Source of the DNA: Pirellula sp.
GTDB lineage: Bacteria; Planctomycetota; Planctomycetia; Pirellulales; Pirellulaceae
NCBI GenBank assembly: GCA_021299695.1
Contig: JAJTEK010000023.1
Span: forward strand, 1-64,000
Length of the DNA stretch: 64,000 nucleotides
Reading direction: 5' to 3'
A program made the position numbers and the translations under genes. The notes under the pieces were generated by a model. It was not told the DNA's origin, searched no databases, and saw only the letters and a program-made list of their open reading frames with translations. Shown piece by piece: positions 26,924 to 35,697 of this stretch (the first letter of the stretch is position 1; every line of letters starts with the position of its first letter).

Positions 26924-29053
26924 ATGATCCAGCCTTTGATCCAGCTCTCGTTTGCTCGCGGATACCTTATTGCCCTCTTCAAGCTTTCAAGAAAAAATCT
27001 GTCCCTAGGGGCTTGGGTCATAGGCTCGCTTCTAGCGTTCCTATGCAACGAGGCAGTTGCTCAAAGTCGACTCGATTCGGCCTTGCTAGCGACCCCTGCG
27101 GAACAGTGGGTCGGTTGGCTTGAAACGAAATCCCAAAACCTCCGATTGATCCTGTCTCTCTCCTCGAGCGCCACGGGCGCCCCGACAGGATCGGTCAGCA
27201 GTCCGGATCAAACCGAAACCTCTGTCCCGATCTCCAACGCTTCGATCGATAACCAAAGACTATTGAGATTTCAAGTAGCCCCAGAGGGGATCGGGTCGGC
27301 AGCCTACGCCTTCGAAGGCTCGTTCCAAGGGGATGGGCTCTCCGGCATCCTCGAGCAATCCGGCGCCAAGCTTCCAATTCAATTTGTAAAAGCAACGTCG
27401 CTCCAAGCCGAAGACAGCCAGCGACTCGGAGCCGACTCCGTATGGTCAGGTTCCCTCGAGGCCGGGTCGAGAAAAATCCCCCTTCGATTTCGCTTCTATG
27501 ACTCGGCTCCCTTTGCATCCCGAGACCAACCTCGGTTGCTCTTTGACTCCCTGCTCGAGAAAGCCAATGGCTTTCCCATGAGCGTCTCGATCAACGCAAA
27601 AGGACTCTACGAATTTTCAATACCTGCGATTCCAGGCAATGCCAAGTACATTGCAGAACTCTCGGACGACGGAAAGCTGCTCACGGGCAAGTTCCAACAG
27701 GGATTCCTCCCAATCCAACTCGACATGCAGCGGATCGACATGCAGCCGATCGATACGATCGGCGATGTGCCAACCTCCGCCCAGACCATCCAAAATGCCC
27801 CCGGCCAAGACCATCTGACTGCGTTCCTTCTGGGACTTAAAAACAACAATAACAGCCTCCCTGAGACGCCAGAGCCCAAGCCGGCTTCGGATGACACAGA
27901 GATTGCCAAAGCTCCCTCGACGATGGAGAAAAAACCTCTGGCACAGCCAACCGCTTCGCCCGAGGGGCTTCGGGAAGAGCCCTTCGTTGTCGAACGGTTC
28001 GATAGCCGCAAACCACTCCTGAACGAACTCGGTAAACGGGCCGACAACCGGTTCGAACTCGCAGGTACCATCACTTTCCCCAAAGGCTTCGACCCCAACG
28101 CGCAATACCCGGCCGTTGTGCTGATCACTGGAAGCGGACAGCAAGATCGCGATGAATCCATCGGCAGGCATAAACCCTTCAAAGAGATCGCAAACCACTT
28201 AGCCTCCGAGGGAATGGTGGTACTCCGCTATGACGACCGTGGTGCTGCGGAGAGCACAGGCGACTTTACCCAAGCGACCACCTTAGATTTTGCCGAAGAT
28301 GCACTGGCCGTTTGGCAATACGCAAGGCAGGTCCAAGGCGTCGACCGCACCCGCGTCGGACTTCTCGGACACAGCGAAGGTGGAATCATCGGTCCGACGA
28401 TCGCCGCATGGCAACGCGAAGTGGCCTTCTTGATCCTCATCGCTCCGCCGATCCTTCCAGGCTCGGAAATCCTAAGCAGTCAAATCGATCGAATCGCCGA
28501 ACTCCAAGGCGTGGGCCCGGAGGATCGTGCGGCTGCGAATTCGCTACAACGAGATCTGCAACAAATCGCTTTGAAATACCAAGCCAACGACGAATCTGCC
28601 TTGAGCGACGTACGCAAGGCCATCGTCGAGCGATGGGAATCGCTCGGACAACTTTCTCAGGCTGTCTCGGGAACCGACGAGACGACTCGGAAAAAACAGC
28701 TCATCGAAGCGATCACTACCCAATTCAAAGGTCTGCAATCCCCTTGGATGCGTCATTTCTTGGCCTATGACCCTGCGACAAACTGGGTTCTTTTTGATTG
28801 CCCCGTCTTGGCTATCTGGGGAGAAAAAGACACCCAAGTCCTTTTCGAAGCCAATCGGAGCAAACTCCAAGATATCATCACCCACAACTTGAATCTACAA
28901 GCTGATTTGGTCGTTCTACCGGAGTTGAACCATCTGCTGCAAAAAGCAGATACCGGGCTGCCTGAGGAGTACGACCGAATCGATCAAGCCATCGAACCGC
29001 TGGCTTTGGAGCTCTTCAGCAATTGGCTCAAGCTGAGCGAGATTCTCCCTTAG
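26924..29053 (+). CDS. Secreted alpha/beta hydrolase
   Basis: The ATG at 26924 (a GTG at 26915 is an alternative) gives 709 residues with a long hydrophobic N-terminal signal ending near 'NEAVAQ'. The first half is beta-rich and unassigned. The second half is an alpha/beta hydrolase: 'PAVVLITGSGQQDRDES' (oxyanion region), 'VVLRYDDRGAAESTGDF', and the nucleophile elbow GHSEGG near residue 480. The acid is in 'LAIWGEKDTQV' and the His in 'LPELNHLLQ'. It is probably an esterase or peptidase of the periplasm or outside; substrate unknown. It overlaps nothing and follows the EF-hand gene. Confidence 0.87.
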   Translation: MIQPLIQLSFARGYLIALFKLSRKNLSLGAWVIGSLLAFLCNEAVAQSRLDSALLATPAEQWVGWLETKSQNLRLILSLSSSATGAPTGSVSSPDQTETSVPISNASIDNQRLLRFQVAPEGIGSAAYAFEGSFQGDGLSGILEQSGAKLPIQFVKATSLQAEDSQRLGADSVWSGSLEAGSRKIPLRFRFYDSAPFASRDQPRLLFDSLLEKANGFPMSVSINAKGLYEFSIPAIPGNAKYIAELSDDGKLLTGKFQQGFLPIQLDMQRIDMQPIDTIGDVPTSAQTIQNAPGQDHLTAFLLGLKNNNNSLPETPEPKPASDDTEIAKAPSTMEKKPLAQPTASPEGLREEPFVVERFDSRKPLLNELGKRADNRFELAGTITFPKGFDPNAQYPAVVLITGSGQQDRDESIGRHKPFKEIANHLASEGMVVLRYDDRGAAESTGDFTQATTLDFAEDALAVWQYARQVQGVDRTRVGLLGHSEGGIIGPTIAAWQREVAFLILIAPPILPGSEILSSQIDRIAELQGVGPEDRAAANSLQRDLQQIALKYQANDESALSDVRKAIVERWESLGQLSQAVSGTDETTRKKQLIEAITTQFKGLQSPWMRHFLAYDPATNWVLFDCPVLAIWGEKDTQVLFEANRSKLQDIITHNLNLQADLVVLPELNHLLQKADTGLPEEYDRIDQAIEPLALELFSNWLKLSEILP

Positions 29054-29103
29054 AGTCCGCAAGCCTTTTTTGTGTCCAAGGCAACACCAGGGCAACGTGC
29101 ACG

Positions 29104-29409
29104 ATGAAAACAAGATGGATGGAACACGAGTCGGCCAGCAACAACGACATTCGTGATGAGATCTTCCGGCTCTTGATGGGCATGAAACCCGGCGAGAGCA
29201 TTTGCCCATCGGATGCGGCAAGAGGTTTCGGTTCCAAGTGGCGTCAGCTCATGACCCACGTTCGAGAAGTGGTGACCGATATGGCTCGCGACGGGGCGAT
29301 CGAAGTCACGCTCCGTGGTGAACTCATCGACGTCGAAGAGGTGGACCTCGAATCGATCCGAGGTCCACTGAGAATAAGGCTTGCTCCAAAACCCAGCAAC
29401 TCGCATTGA
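29104..29409 (+). CDS. DUF3253 small protein
   Basis: The ATG at 29104 gives 101 residues. 'IRDEIFRLLMGMKPGESICPSDAARGFG..WRQLMTHVREVVTDMARDGAIEVTLRG' followed by '..IRGPLRIRL' is the winged-helix-like DUF3253 pattern. Function is unknown; the fold suggests nucleic-acid or protein binding. It starts 51 bases after the hydrolase stop and is convergent with ilvC. Confidence 0.82.
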   Translation: MKTRWMEHESASNNDIRDEIFRLLMGMKPGESICPSDAARGFGSKWRQLMTHVREVVTDMARDGAIEVTLRGELIDVEEVDLESIRGPLRIRLAPKPSNSH

Positions 29410-29444
29410 CCGAGTGCGAGGATTTGTGCTTCTTCTCGTACTCA

Positions 29445-29485
29445 GTCCGCCGCGGCGGACGGTACTCGTACTCGTACTCGTACTC
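29445..29485. repeat. 16-base perfect palindrome followed by four GTACTC units
   Basis: GTCCGCCGCGGCGGAC (29445-29460) is its own reverse complement. It is followed at 29462-29485 by four tandem copies of GTACTC, with one more CGTACTC just before the palindrome. It lies between the convergent DUF3253 and ilvC genes. It could act as a bidirectional hairpin or be a protein-binding or dispersed repeat site; no T-run follows. Confidence 0.75.
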
Positions 29486-29562
29486 GAAGCGTTCCAGTGT
29501 AGCAATCCGGCCTACAGGTCCGCAATTTGCCGCGAACTGCCTCGATCAACGAGCGGTATCGA

Positions 29563-30570
29563 CTATTCGACGACCTTCGCATCGATCCACTTCATGAGCC
29601 CACGAAGACGCTGGCCGACTTGCTCGATCTGATGCTTGCGCTCCAAACGACGCGAGGCCTTGAAGGCCGGAGCACCGGCCTTGTTTTCCAAAATCCATTC
29701 TTTGGCAAATTGGCCTGTTTGGATTTCGCGAAGGATCTTTTTCATCTCCTTCTTTGTCTCGGGAGTGATGATTCGAGGTCCGCGGGTGTAGTCACCGAAC
29801 TCGGCGGTATTCGAGATGCTATAGCGCATGTAGTTCAGACCTCCCTGATAGAGCAGATCGACGATGAGCTTTAATTCGTGCATGCATTCGAAGTAAGCCA
29901 TCTCGGGTTGATAACCGGCTTCGACCAGCGTTTCGAACCCAGCTTTCACCAATTCGCTCACACCGCCGCACAGGACGACTTGTTCGCCAAAAAGATCGGT
30001 TTCGGTCTCTTCGGCGATGGTCGTTTCGATCACACCCCCTCGGGTACCACCGATCCCCTTGGCATAGGCCAAGCCGATTTTCTTGGTCGTTTCACTGGCT
30101 CCGGTCCCAAGTGCGATCAAGCAAGGAACCCCTCCCCCCTTGGTGTATTCGCTGCGAACCAAGTGGCCGGGGCCTTTGGGTGCCACCAACAACGCGTCGA
30201 CACCCTTTGGGGGATCGATCTGGCCGAAGTGCAAGTTGAATCCGTGCGAGCACATGAGCACGTTGCCTGGAGCAAGATTCGGCTTGATATGCGTTCGATA
30301 CAAATCGCCTTGGACTTCGTCAGGAAGCAGAACATTGATGATGTCGGCCTTGCGACTCGCTTCGTCGATCTCAAGAGGCTGGAAGCCGTGGCTGACGGCC
30401 AAATCGTAGTTCTTGCTCCCGGGGCGTTGGCCGATGATGACCTTGCAACCGCTGTCACGCAGATTTTGTGCTTGCGCATGGCCTTGGGATCCATAGCCCA
30501 AAATCGCAATGGTTTTGTCTTTGAGAACCGATAAATCCGCGTCTTGTTCGTAGTAAATTTTTGCAGTCAT
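29563..30570 (-). CDS. ilvC: Ketol-acid reductoisomerase (class I)
   Basis: This 335-residue protein has the short class I length. The NADPH site is '[19 protein letters not shown]'. Catalytic-domain motifs include '[24 protein letters not shown]', '[22 protein letters not shown]' (metal-binding Asp/Glu), and '[22 protein letters not shown]'. It converts acetolactate or acetohydroxybutyrate to the dihydroxy acid in valine, leucine and isoleucine synthesis. It follows ilvH by 29 bases on the same strand, so the pair is an operon; the large acetolactate synthase subunit is not in the window. Confidence 0.96.
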   Translation of the reverse strand: MTAKIYYEQDADLSVLKDKTIAILGYGSQGHAQAQNLRDSGCKVIIGQRPGSKNYDLAVSHGFQPLEIDEASRKADIINVLLPDEVQGDLYRTHIKPNLAPGNVLMCSHGFNLHFGQIDPPKGVDALLVAPKGPGHLVRSEYTKGGGVPCLIALGTGASETTKKIGLAYAKGIGGTRGGVIETTIAEETETDLFGEQVVLCGGVSELVKAGFETLVEAGYQPEMAYFECMHELKLIVDLLYQGGLNYMRYSISNTAEFGDYTRGPRIITPETKKEMKKILREIQTGQFAKEWILENKAGAPAFKASRRLERKHQIEQVGQRLRGLMKWIDAKVVE

Positions 30571-30599
30571 GCTTGGTCAACCAGGGAAGGAATGGAGAG

Positions 30600-31154
30600 T
30601 TAAGAGTGAGTGGATGGGTTGTCAAAATCAGCGGTTGGTCCGTCGATGCAAACATTGGGATTGCTGCCGCGGACCATTGCAATTCGACCCGTGCGTACCA
30701 ATTCGTTGATACCATAGGGTCTCATGCGTTCGATGAAGGCTTGGACTTTGTTCTCCCGGCCGGAGATTTCGATCATGATCTCTTCGGGGCCCACATCGAC
30801 AATCCTGGCGCGGAAGATCTCTGCAAGCTCTCGAATTTCGCTTCGTTTGGCTCCGTCGGGAGCCGAGACCTTGATGAGCATCAAGTCCCGCTCGACGTAG
30901 TCGTTCGAACTGATGTCCTGCACCGAAACGACCGTGATGATCTTTTCGAGTTGCTTGCGGACCTGTGCCAAGACCCGATCGTCTCCACGGACGACGAACG
31001 TCATTCGCGAGAGACCTGGGATCTCGGTTTCGCCTACCGCAAGCGAATCAATGTTGTATCCTCTAGAAGCAAGCATTCCGGAAATATGCGCAAGGACACC
31101 TGGCACATTTTGAACGGTAGCCGATAGCACGTGTCGCATCGGACCAAGACTCAT
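30600..31154 (-). CDS. ilvH: Acetolactate synthase regulatory (small) subunit
   Basis: From the ATG at 31154 the protein has 184 residues (MSLGPMRHVLSATVQNVPGVLAHISGML). The ACT domain is 'GVLAHISGMLASRGYNIDSLAVGETEIPGLSRMTFVV', and the C-terminal IlvH domain contains 'ARIVDVGPEEIMIEISG'. It regulates acetolactate synthase by valine feedback. A longer reading to 31244 has no family similarity. The Ala/Asn-rich C-terminal tail extends slightly past the usual end. Confidence 0.94.
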   Translation of the reverse strand: MSLGPMRHVLSATVQNVPGVLAHISGMLASRGYNIDSLAVGETEIPGLSRMTFVVRGDDRVLAQVRKQLEKIITVVSVQDISSNDYVERDLMLIKVSAPDGAKRSEIRELAEIFRARIVDVGPEEIMIEISGRENKVQAFIERMRPYGINELVRTGRIAMVRGSNPNVCIDGPTADFDNPSTHS

Positions 31155-31285
31155 CGATTGGGTTATGAAGATTGTCCACCAGGTCGCGGGATAGCCCGCC
31201 ACTGGACGTTTGCTGGAGCGGGAATCATAGGTCCAATCCGACATTTCCTCAAGGGATACCTCAAGGGTTAGCGGTAGGCAAATAG

Positions 31286-32212
31286 ATGAACTCTGAGCGA
31301 CAAGGCTACGAACTGATCGACTTTGGCGATGGCCGCAAGCTCGAAAGATTCGGCTCGATCACCGTAGATCGCCCCGCTAGGGGAGCTTGGACCCCCAAGG
31401 CGATTCCCGAAGCGTGGGAATCAGCGGAACTGATTTATCGCGGTGAGCGGATGAACGCCAGCGACGGGAGTTGGCAAGCCAGTCCAGAATCGGGACGGAA
31501 TCTTGCCGAACTGATGGCTGGCTGGGAGTGCAAGGCGCGGGAGATCACCTTGCAAATTATCCCCCAGAAGACAGGTCAGCTCGGCGTGTTCCCCGAGCAC
31601 TGGAACCTTTGGGATTGGTATGCTCAAAGCATCCACAATCGGATGACTCTCGGGCCGGTTCGCGTCTTGCACCTGTTTGCCTATACCGGCTCGAGCAGCC
31701 TGTGGATGGCCTCGCACGGGGCGATGGTCACGCACCTCGATGCGATGAAGCATGCGGTGGACTGGGCAAGGGTCAACGCTAAGCTTTCAGGGCTGGAGGA
31801 CAAACCGATACGCTGGATCGTCGAGGACGCCCGCAGGTATGCGGCCCGAGAACTCAAACGCAATAGTCGCTATGAACTCGTCGTGCTCGATCCACCAAGC
31901 TACGGACACGGACGCCACGGAGAGGCCTGGGAGATCCACCGCGACCTTGTTTCGCTAATGAAGGATTGCTGGCAACTTCTATCCGAGAATGCGATCGGCG
32001 TGGTCTTGACCAGCCACAGTCTGAACATATCGGCCAAAGAACTGAGAATGGAATTGGAGCTGGCTACGGGGAAAACCGATCGGATCCAAACGGTTGTTTT
32101 TCCTTCTTTCTTGGAGGATTGCTCCGGCCGCCGGTTAGAATGTGGGGAGGGAATTCGGTTCGAACCTGCGGGTCAAAGGACCATTGAGGAGTCGCAAATC
32201 GATGGATACTAA
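31286..32212 (+). CDS. Class I SAM-dependent methyltransferase (RlmI/RlmK-like)
   Basis: This 308-residue protein has the layout of Methyltrans_SAM rRNA cytosine-methylase relatives. It shows 'GVFPEHWNLWDWYAQ', the SAM loop 'VLHLFAYTGSSSLWMASHGA', 'VTHLDAMKHAVDWARVNAKLSGL' and the catalytic-type 'LVVLDPPSYGHG'. It probably methylates RNA. No PUA domain is present, unlike RlmI. The C-terminal end overlaps the DCC-protein gene by 11 bases. Confidence 0.85.
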   Translation: MNSERQGYELIDFGDGRKLERFGSITVDRPARGAWTPKAIPEAWESAELIYRGERMNASDGSWQASPESGRNLAELMAGWECKAREITLQIIPQKTGQLGVFPEHWNLWDWYAQSIHNRMTLGPVRVLHLFAYTGSSSLWMASHGAMVTHLDAMKHAVDWARVNAKLSGLEDKPIRWIVEDARRYAARELKRNSRYELVVLDPPSYGHGRHGEAWEIHRDLVSLMKDCWQLLSENAIGVVLTSHSLNISAKELRMELELATGKTDRIQTVVFPSFLEDCSGRRLECGEGIRFEPAGQRTIEESQIDGY

Positions 32213-32627
32213 CAAAGAGCCCAAGTCTTCATCGCAAGCCGTAGTTCTCTACGATGGGCAGTGTCGTTTTTGCATAGGACAGATCGCAAACCTACGTCGC
32301 TTGGACATCTTCCATCGGCTCCGATTCGTCTCCTTGCACGAAGCTTCTGTGGCCCTAGACTACCCCGAATTGAGCCATGAGCAACTCATGGAGCAGATGT
32401 GGATTGTGAGTCCTGAGGGGAAACGCTACGGAGGGGCTTATGCCCTGCGGTATCTAACCCGGTTCTTGCCCGCACTCTGGCCACTGGCTCCGGCGTTGCA
32501 CCTTCCGGGACTGATGCCATTCTGGAATTGGATCTACAGGTCGATCGCCCAGCGTCGATACAAAATTGCCGGTCGGGAGTGCCCCGATGGATCTTGTGCT
32601 TTGCATGCACAGGCACAGAAACGCTGA
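32202..32627 (+). CDS. DCC family thiol-disulfide oxidoreductase (DUF393)
   Basis: The ATG at 32202 lies inside the end of the methyltransferase gene, with GAGGAG about 12 bases upstream, giving 141 residues. The hallmark 'VVLYDGQCRFC' near residue 15 supplies the DxxCxxC motif. 'YGGAYALRYLTRFLPALWPLAP' and 'YRSIAQRRYKIAG' complete the family pattern. It is a predicted thioredoxin-like protein of unknown partner. The Cys-containing tail 'GRECPDGSCALHAQ' is unusual. Confidence 0.88.
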   Translation: MDTNKEPKSSSQAVVLYDGQCRFCIGQIANLRRLDIFHRLRFVSLHEASVALDYPELSHEQLMEQMWIVSPEGKRYGGAYALRYLTRFLPALWPLAPALHLPGLMPFWNWIYRSIAQRRYKIAGRECPDGSCALHAQAQKR

Positions 32628-32663
32628 GGTTCATCGGGACCAAGGCAAAAAAGCTAGCGTTTT

Positions 32664-32707
32664 CAAGACGGCCCGCGAATCCGTCTTGGTACAAGCCGGA
32701 CGGCTTG
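32664..32707 (+). terminator. Two adjacent hairpins, possible terminator
   Basis: CAAGACGG (32664) pairs perfectly with CCGTCTTG (32681), and CAAGCC (32692) pairs with GGCTTG (32702). They lie between the DCC gene and the rimI-like gene. There is no long T-run, so intrinsic termination is uncertain. Confidence 0.4.
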
Positions 32708-32769
32708 CTATGTTAACTTAGCAGTTTCGAGAAGGGGAGTCGCGAAGGGATACGAAAGGAATCGGATCG

Positions 32770-33291
32770 ATGTCCAAGTCGCCAGATACAAAGCAATCAG
32801 TACATATCAGATGGTTGATTCGTCGAGATCTCCAAGCGGTACTCGATATCGAATCGGCAAGCTTCGAATATCCATGGACCGAGGAGGAGTTCATCAACTG
32901 CTTGCGTCAACGCGATTGCATCGGCATGGTCGCCGAATACGCCGAGCAAGTCGTAGGATTCATGGTCTATGAGCTTCAGCCGACGAGCATCCACGTCCTG
33001 TCGTTCGCAGTGCATCCTGAATTTCGGCGCAAATCGGTCGGAAGCGCCCTGATGGATAAGTTGTTTTCAAAGCTGGCTTATCAACGCCGCAGTCGGATCC
33101 AGTTGGAAGTGCGCGAGACGAATCTTCCTGCGCAGCTATTCCTCAAGCAACTGGGATTCCGTGCCACGGGCGTCCTGAGAAGCTTCTACGAGGATTCGAC
33201 CGAGGACGCATTTTTGATGCAGTTCCGCGCCGAGGCATCCCAGAGCGAGCGGATGCCCGCAGAACCAATCCATCGGGACAAAGCGAGCTGA
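32770..33291 (+). CDS. rimI: GNAT acetyltransferase, RimI-like
   Basis: This 173-residue protein has GNAT motifs: 'ESASFEYPWTEEEFINCLRQ', 'VLSFAVHPEFRRKSVGSALMDKLFSKL' (acetyl-CoA loop, R/K-x-x-G-x-A variant of the usual RRxGxG/A), 'LEVRETNLPAQLFLKQLGFRATG' and 'YYEDSTEDAFLM'-type end ('SFYEDSTEDAFLMQF'). RimI acetylates the N-terminus of ribosomal protein S18. The symbol rests on similarity of the 'FEYPWTEEEF' and 'VRETN.PAQ' segments. It is followed by a NUDIX gene 51 bases downstream. Confidence 0.85.
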   Translation: MSKSPDTKQSVHIRWLIRRDLQAVLDIESASFEYPWTEEEFINCLRQRDCIGMVAEYAEQVVGFMVYELQPTSIHVLSFAVHPEFRRKSVGSALMDKLFSKLAYQRRSRIQLEVRETNLPAQLFLKQLGFRATGVLRSFYEDSTEDAFLMQFRAEASQSERMPAEPIHRDKAS

Positions 33292-33342
33292 ATTCAAAGG
33301 GATCACTTACTGGGCCATTTGCTCACAGGAAACAGAGTGTCT

Positions 33343-33864
33343 ATGGTCCAACGAAAAGTTGTCTACCGTGCACCTCGATTCGACGTCGAACAGGTCGTAG
33401 AAAAATTGCAAGACGGACGGGAGTTGCCACGGACGATCATCAGGCACCCTGGAGCGGTTGTGATCTTGCCTGTGCTCGACGATGGGCGTGTGTGCATGAT
33501 CGAAACCTACCGCGTGGCGATCGATCGCTGGCACTTGGAACTACCGGCCGGAACGATGGACAAAGGGGTCCGGCCGATCGAGTTGGCTGCGATGGAATTG
33601 CAGGAGGAAACCGGTTACGTCGCCGAAGAGCTGGTTTTGCTCCATAGTTTTGCGATGTCGCCGGGCATTTTGGATGAGAAAATGCACTTGTTTTTGGCCC
33701 GGGGCTTGAAACCAGGCCCTACGGCCAGAGAGCTAGGCGAGCAAATGCACAACGAGCTTTTGACTTGGTCGCAAATCGACCTCATGCTCCGCGACGGTCA
33801 AATCGCCGATGCGAAAACACTGGTAGGATTGCTTTGGTATTTGAGGTATCGCCAATATGCGTGA
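33343..33864 (+). CDS. NUDIX hydrolase, ADP-ribose pyrophosphatase-like
   Basis: From the ATG at 33343 the protein has 173 residues. The Nudix box region reads 'GTMDKGVRPIELAAMELQEETGYV': the essential EExG is intact, but the first Glu (V here) and the Arg of REU (M here) are changed. Upstream, 'VCMIETYRVAIDRWHLELPAG' and downstream 'SPGILDEKMHLFLARGL' are typical of ADP-ribose pyrophosphatases. It should cleave ADP-ribose or a similar nucleoside diphosphate. It precedes the SuhB-like gene by 9 bases. Confidence 0.87.
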   Translation: MVQRKVVYRAPRFDVEQVVEKLQDGRELPRTIIRHPGAVVILPVLDDGRVCMIETYRVAIDRWHLELPAGTMDKGVRPIELAAMELQEETGYVAEELVLLHSFAMSPGILDEKMHLFLARGLKPGPTARELGEQMHNELLTWSQIDLMLRDGQIADAKTLVGLLWYLRYRQYA

Positions 33865-33873
33865 GAAAAATCA

Positions 33874-34707
33874 ATGAGGGAACTGCTCCAATCGAACAAA
33901 CTCAAGTCCCGCTCAAGGCTCAAAGCGGCCGCTGCCCATGTTGCGATCGAAGCTGCACATGCCGGTTCGGTCGCTCTGCTTGGCCACTTCCGAAAGCCCC
34001 TGGAGGTCCATAGCAAGGGGGTGGCAAACTACGTTAGCGAAGCGGATTTGGCCTCCGAATCGGCCGTTGTCCAGATCATTCAAGATGCTTTTCCAAGCCA
34101 CGCAATTCTCTCCGAAGAGTCCCACAGCGATCGAGCCGACGCGGACCATTCGTGGATCATCGATCCTCTCGATGGTACGAACAACTACATCCACGGGATG
34201 CCCCATTTTGCCGTTTCGATCGGATACTACCAAAAGGGACAAGGCGTCCTGGGGATCGTGACCTGTCCTGCCACTGGCGATTGGTACGTCGCAGGGCGCG
34301 GCGAAGGTGCTTGGTTCAACGGCCAGCAGATGCACGTGAGCAAGGCCCAGGGGCTCGAACAAGCGATGATCGCCTGCGGTTTTTACTACGATCGCGATCA
34401 GATGATGCAATCGACCCTCGACACCATCGGAGATCTTTTTCGATGCCAAATCCACGGAATTCGGCGATGTGGCGCGGCCGCACTGGATTTAGCCTACATC
34501 GCAGCCGGTTGGTTCGATGCGTTCTTCGAATTCCGACTTAGCCCCTGGGATATCGCCGCCGGTGCGGTGTTGATTCAAGAAGCCGGAGGGGAAATCACCG
34601 ATTGCAAAGGTCAACCCTTTGAGCTCAGACGACCGAGCAGCATTTGCGCCTCGAACGGACAGCTCCATCCGGCAATGCTCGATGTCGTCTCGGGCAGGGT
34701 TTCTTAA
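33874..34707 (+). CDS. suhB: Inositol monophosphatase family protein
   Basis: This 277-residue protein has both family signatures: 'WIIDPLDGTNNYIHGMPHFAVSIG' (metal-binding Asp residues) and 'FRLSPWDIAAGAVLIQEAGG'. 'LSEESHSD' supplies the upstream Glu. It dephosphorylates inositol phosphate or a related sugar phosphate with magnesium. The first 25 residues are basic. It is the last gene of the plus-strand run before the tRNA-His-like element. Confidence 0.9.
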   Translation: MRELLQSNKLKSRSRLKAAAAHVAIEAAHAGSVALLGHFRKPLEVHSKGVANYVSEADLASESAVVQIIQDAFPSHAILSEESHSDRADADHSWIIDPLDGTNNYIHGMPHFAVSIGYYQKGQGVLGIVTCPATGDWYVAGRGEGAWFNGQQMHVSKAQGLEQAMIACGFYYDRDQMMQSTLDTIGDLFRCQIHGIRRCGAAALDLAYIAAGWFDAFFEFRLSPWDIAAGAVLIQEAGGEITDCKGQPFELRRPSSICASNGQLHPAMLDVVSGRVS

Positions 34708-34712
34708 ACAAG

Positions 34713-34785
34713 GGAGATAGAGGGGATTTGAACCCCCGACCTTCGGAGCCACAATCCGAAGGTGCATCCGATGAAGTATTCCCTC
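34713..34785 (-). tRNA. tRNA-His-like element, canonical only in its 3' part (anticodon GTG)
   Basis: On the minus strand the part from about 34762 down to 34713 is a perfect tRNA 3' half. It has anticodon stem TCGGA/TCCGA with loop TTGTGGC, variable loop AGGTC, T-arm GGGGG-TTCAAAT-CCCCT, acceptor strand CTATCTC, and a C at position 73 as in tRNA-His. The 26 bases expected 5' of it (34760-34785) do not form a D-stem and match the acceptor strand only partly (two mismatches). They also encode the start of the cupredoxin gene on the other strand. I therefore read it as a tRNA-His remnant or very degenerate tRNA; CCA is not encoded. Confidence 0.55.
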
Positions 34786-35556
34786 CCCGTCGCCCTTCTG
34801 GCGTGTTCCGCTTGTGCACCTCTTGCGATGGCGCAAGAGTGGGCCGATGTGACGATCAAGTTCGTTCTCGATGGGGCTTCTCCTGCCGGTGCGGCCGTCA
34901 ATGCCAACGCCGATGCGTTTTGTGCCAAGCAGCAAATCCCATCGGAACGCCTGGTCGTAGACGGCAGCACCAAAGGAATCGCCAACATGGTCTTCATGAT
35001 CGATGGCAAGCAAACGAAGCTCTCGGGCGATCAGATCCATCCGACGCTCAAGGATGCTCCGAGCACCAAACCGGTGCTCGATAATGTCAATTGCCGATTT
35101 GTTCCGCACATCCTGCCTGTTCGTGTCGGCCAGACTATCGAAGTCAAAAACTCCGACTCGACCAGCCACAATGCCAAGTTCGTTTTCTTCAACAACGACG
35201 AGTGGAACCAGGTCATCCCCACCGGCGGTAGCAAAACACTTCAAATCAAAAAAGCCGAAAGTGGTCCCTCCAAAGTCGAGTGCAACATCCACCCATGGAT
35301 GACCGCCTACCACATCGTGACCGATCACCCTTATGTCGGCATCAGTAATGAAAAAGGGGAAATCAAGATCGAGAAACTACCCGCCGGTGTCGAACTGACT
35401 TTCAAACTATGGCACGAAGCCCAGAACAAATTTGACGAAGTAGCGGTCAACGGAAAGGCTGATAGCTGGAAAAAGGGGAACGTAAAGTTCACTCTCAAAC
35501 CAGGTGCCAATGACCTGGGAACCGTCTCGCTCAAGCCCGACAAGTTCAAACCCTAA
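34771..35556 (+). CDS. Secreted cupredoxin-like copper protein
   Basis: The ATG at 34771 gives 261 residues with a clean signal peptide (MKYSLPVALLACSACAPLAMAQ). Near residues 120-180 is a plastocyanin-like domain: 'GQTIEVKNSDSTSHNAKF' provides one His, and 'VECNIHPWMTAY' gives the Cys, His and Met ligands of a type I copper site. The C-terminal part ('KGEIKIEKLPAGVELTFKLWHE') resembles a carboxypeptidase-regulatory-like beta domain. It may carry electrons in the periplasm. The ribosome site AAGGTG is formed by the anticodon-stem antisense of the tRNA-His remnant. A strong terminator follows. Confidence 0.85.
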   Translation: MKYSLPVALLACSACAPLAMAQEWADVTIKFVLDGASPAGAAVNANADAFCAKQQIPSERLVVDGSTKGIANMVFMIDGKQTKLSGDQIHPTLKDAPSTKPVLDNVNCRFVPHILPVRVGQTIEVKNSDSTSHNAKFVFFNNDEWNQVIPTGGSKTLQIKKAESGPSKVECNIHPWMTAYHIVTDHPYVGISNEKGEIKIEKLPAGVELTFKLWHEAQNKFDEVAVNGKADSWKKGNVKFTLKPGANDLGTVSLKPDKFKP

Positions 35557-35596
35557 GCGACCTAGGATGCATCGCATCGGTTCGCTATTGTCCCTG

Positions 35597-35631
35597 GCGT
35601 GCTAAGAGACTTTTCTTGGCACGCTTTTTTA
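35597..35631 (+). terminator. Rho-independent terminator after the cupredoxin gene
   Basis: GCGTGCTAAGA (35597-35607) pairs with TCTTGGCACGC (35614-35624) in an 11-pair stem with one G-T pair and a six-base loop. Six T residues follow immediately. Confidence 0.88.
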
Positions 35632-35697
35632 TTGCTTTGCCCGCAGAGTGTCAGCTCGTTTTGGAGCTCAAGGATCATCGAAGGACAAGTAAACTCA

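Noticed and set aside
34713-34785. Calling a fully normal tRNA-His
   Set aside because: The 5' half lacks a D-stem and has acceptor mismatches; kept only as a low-confidence element or remnant.
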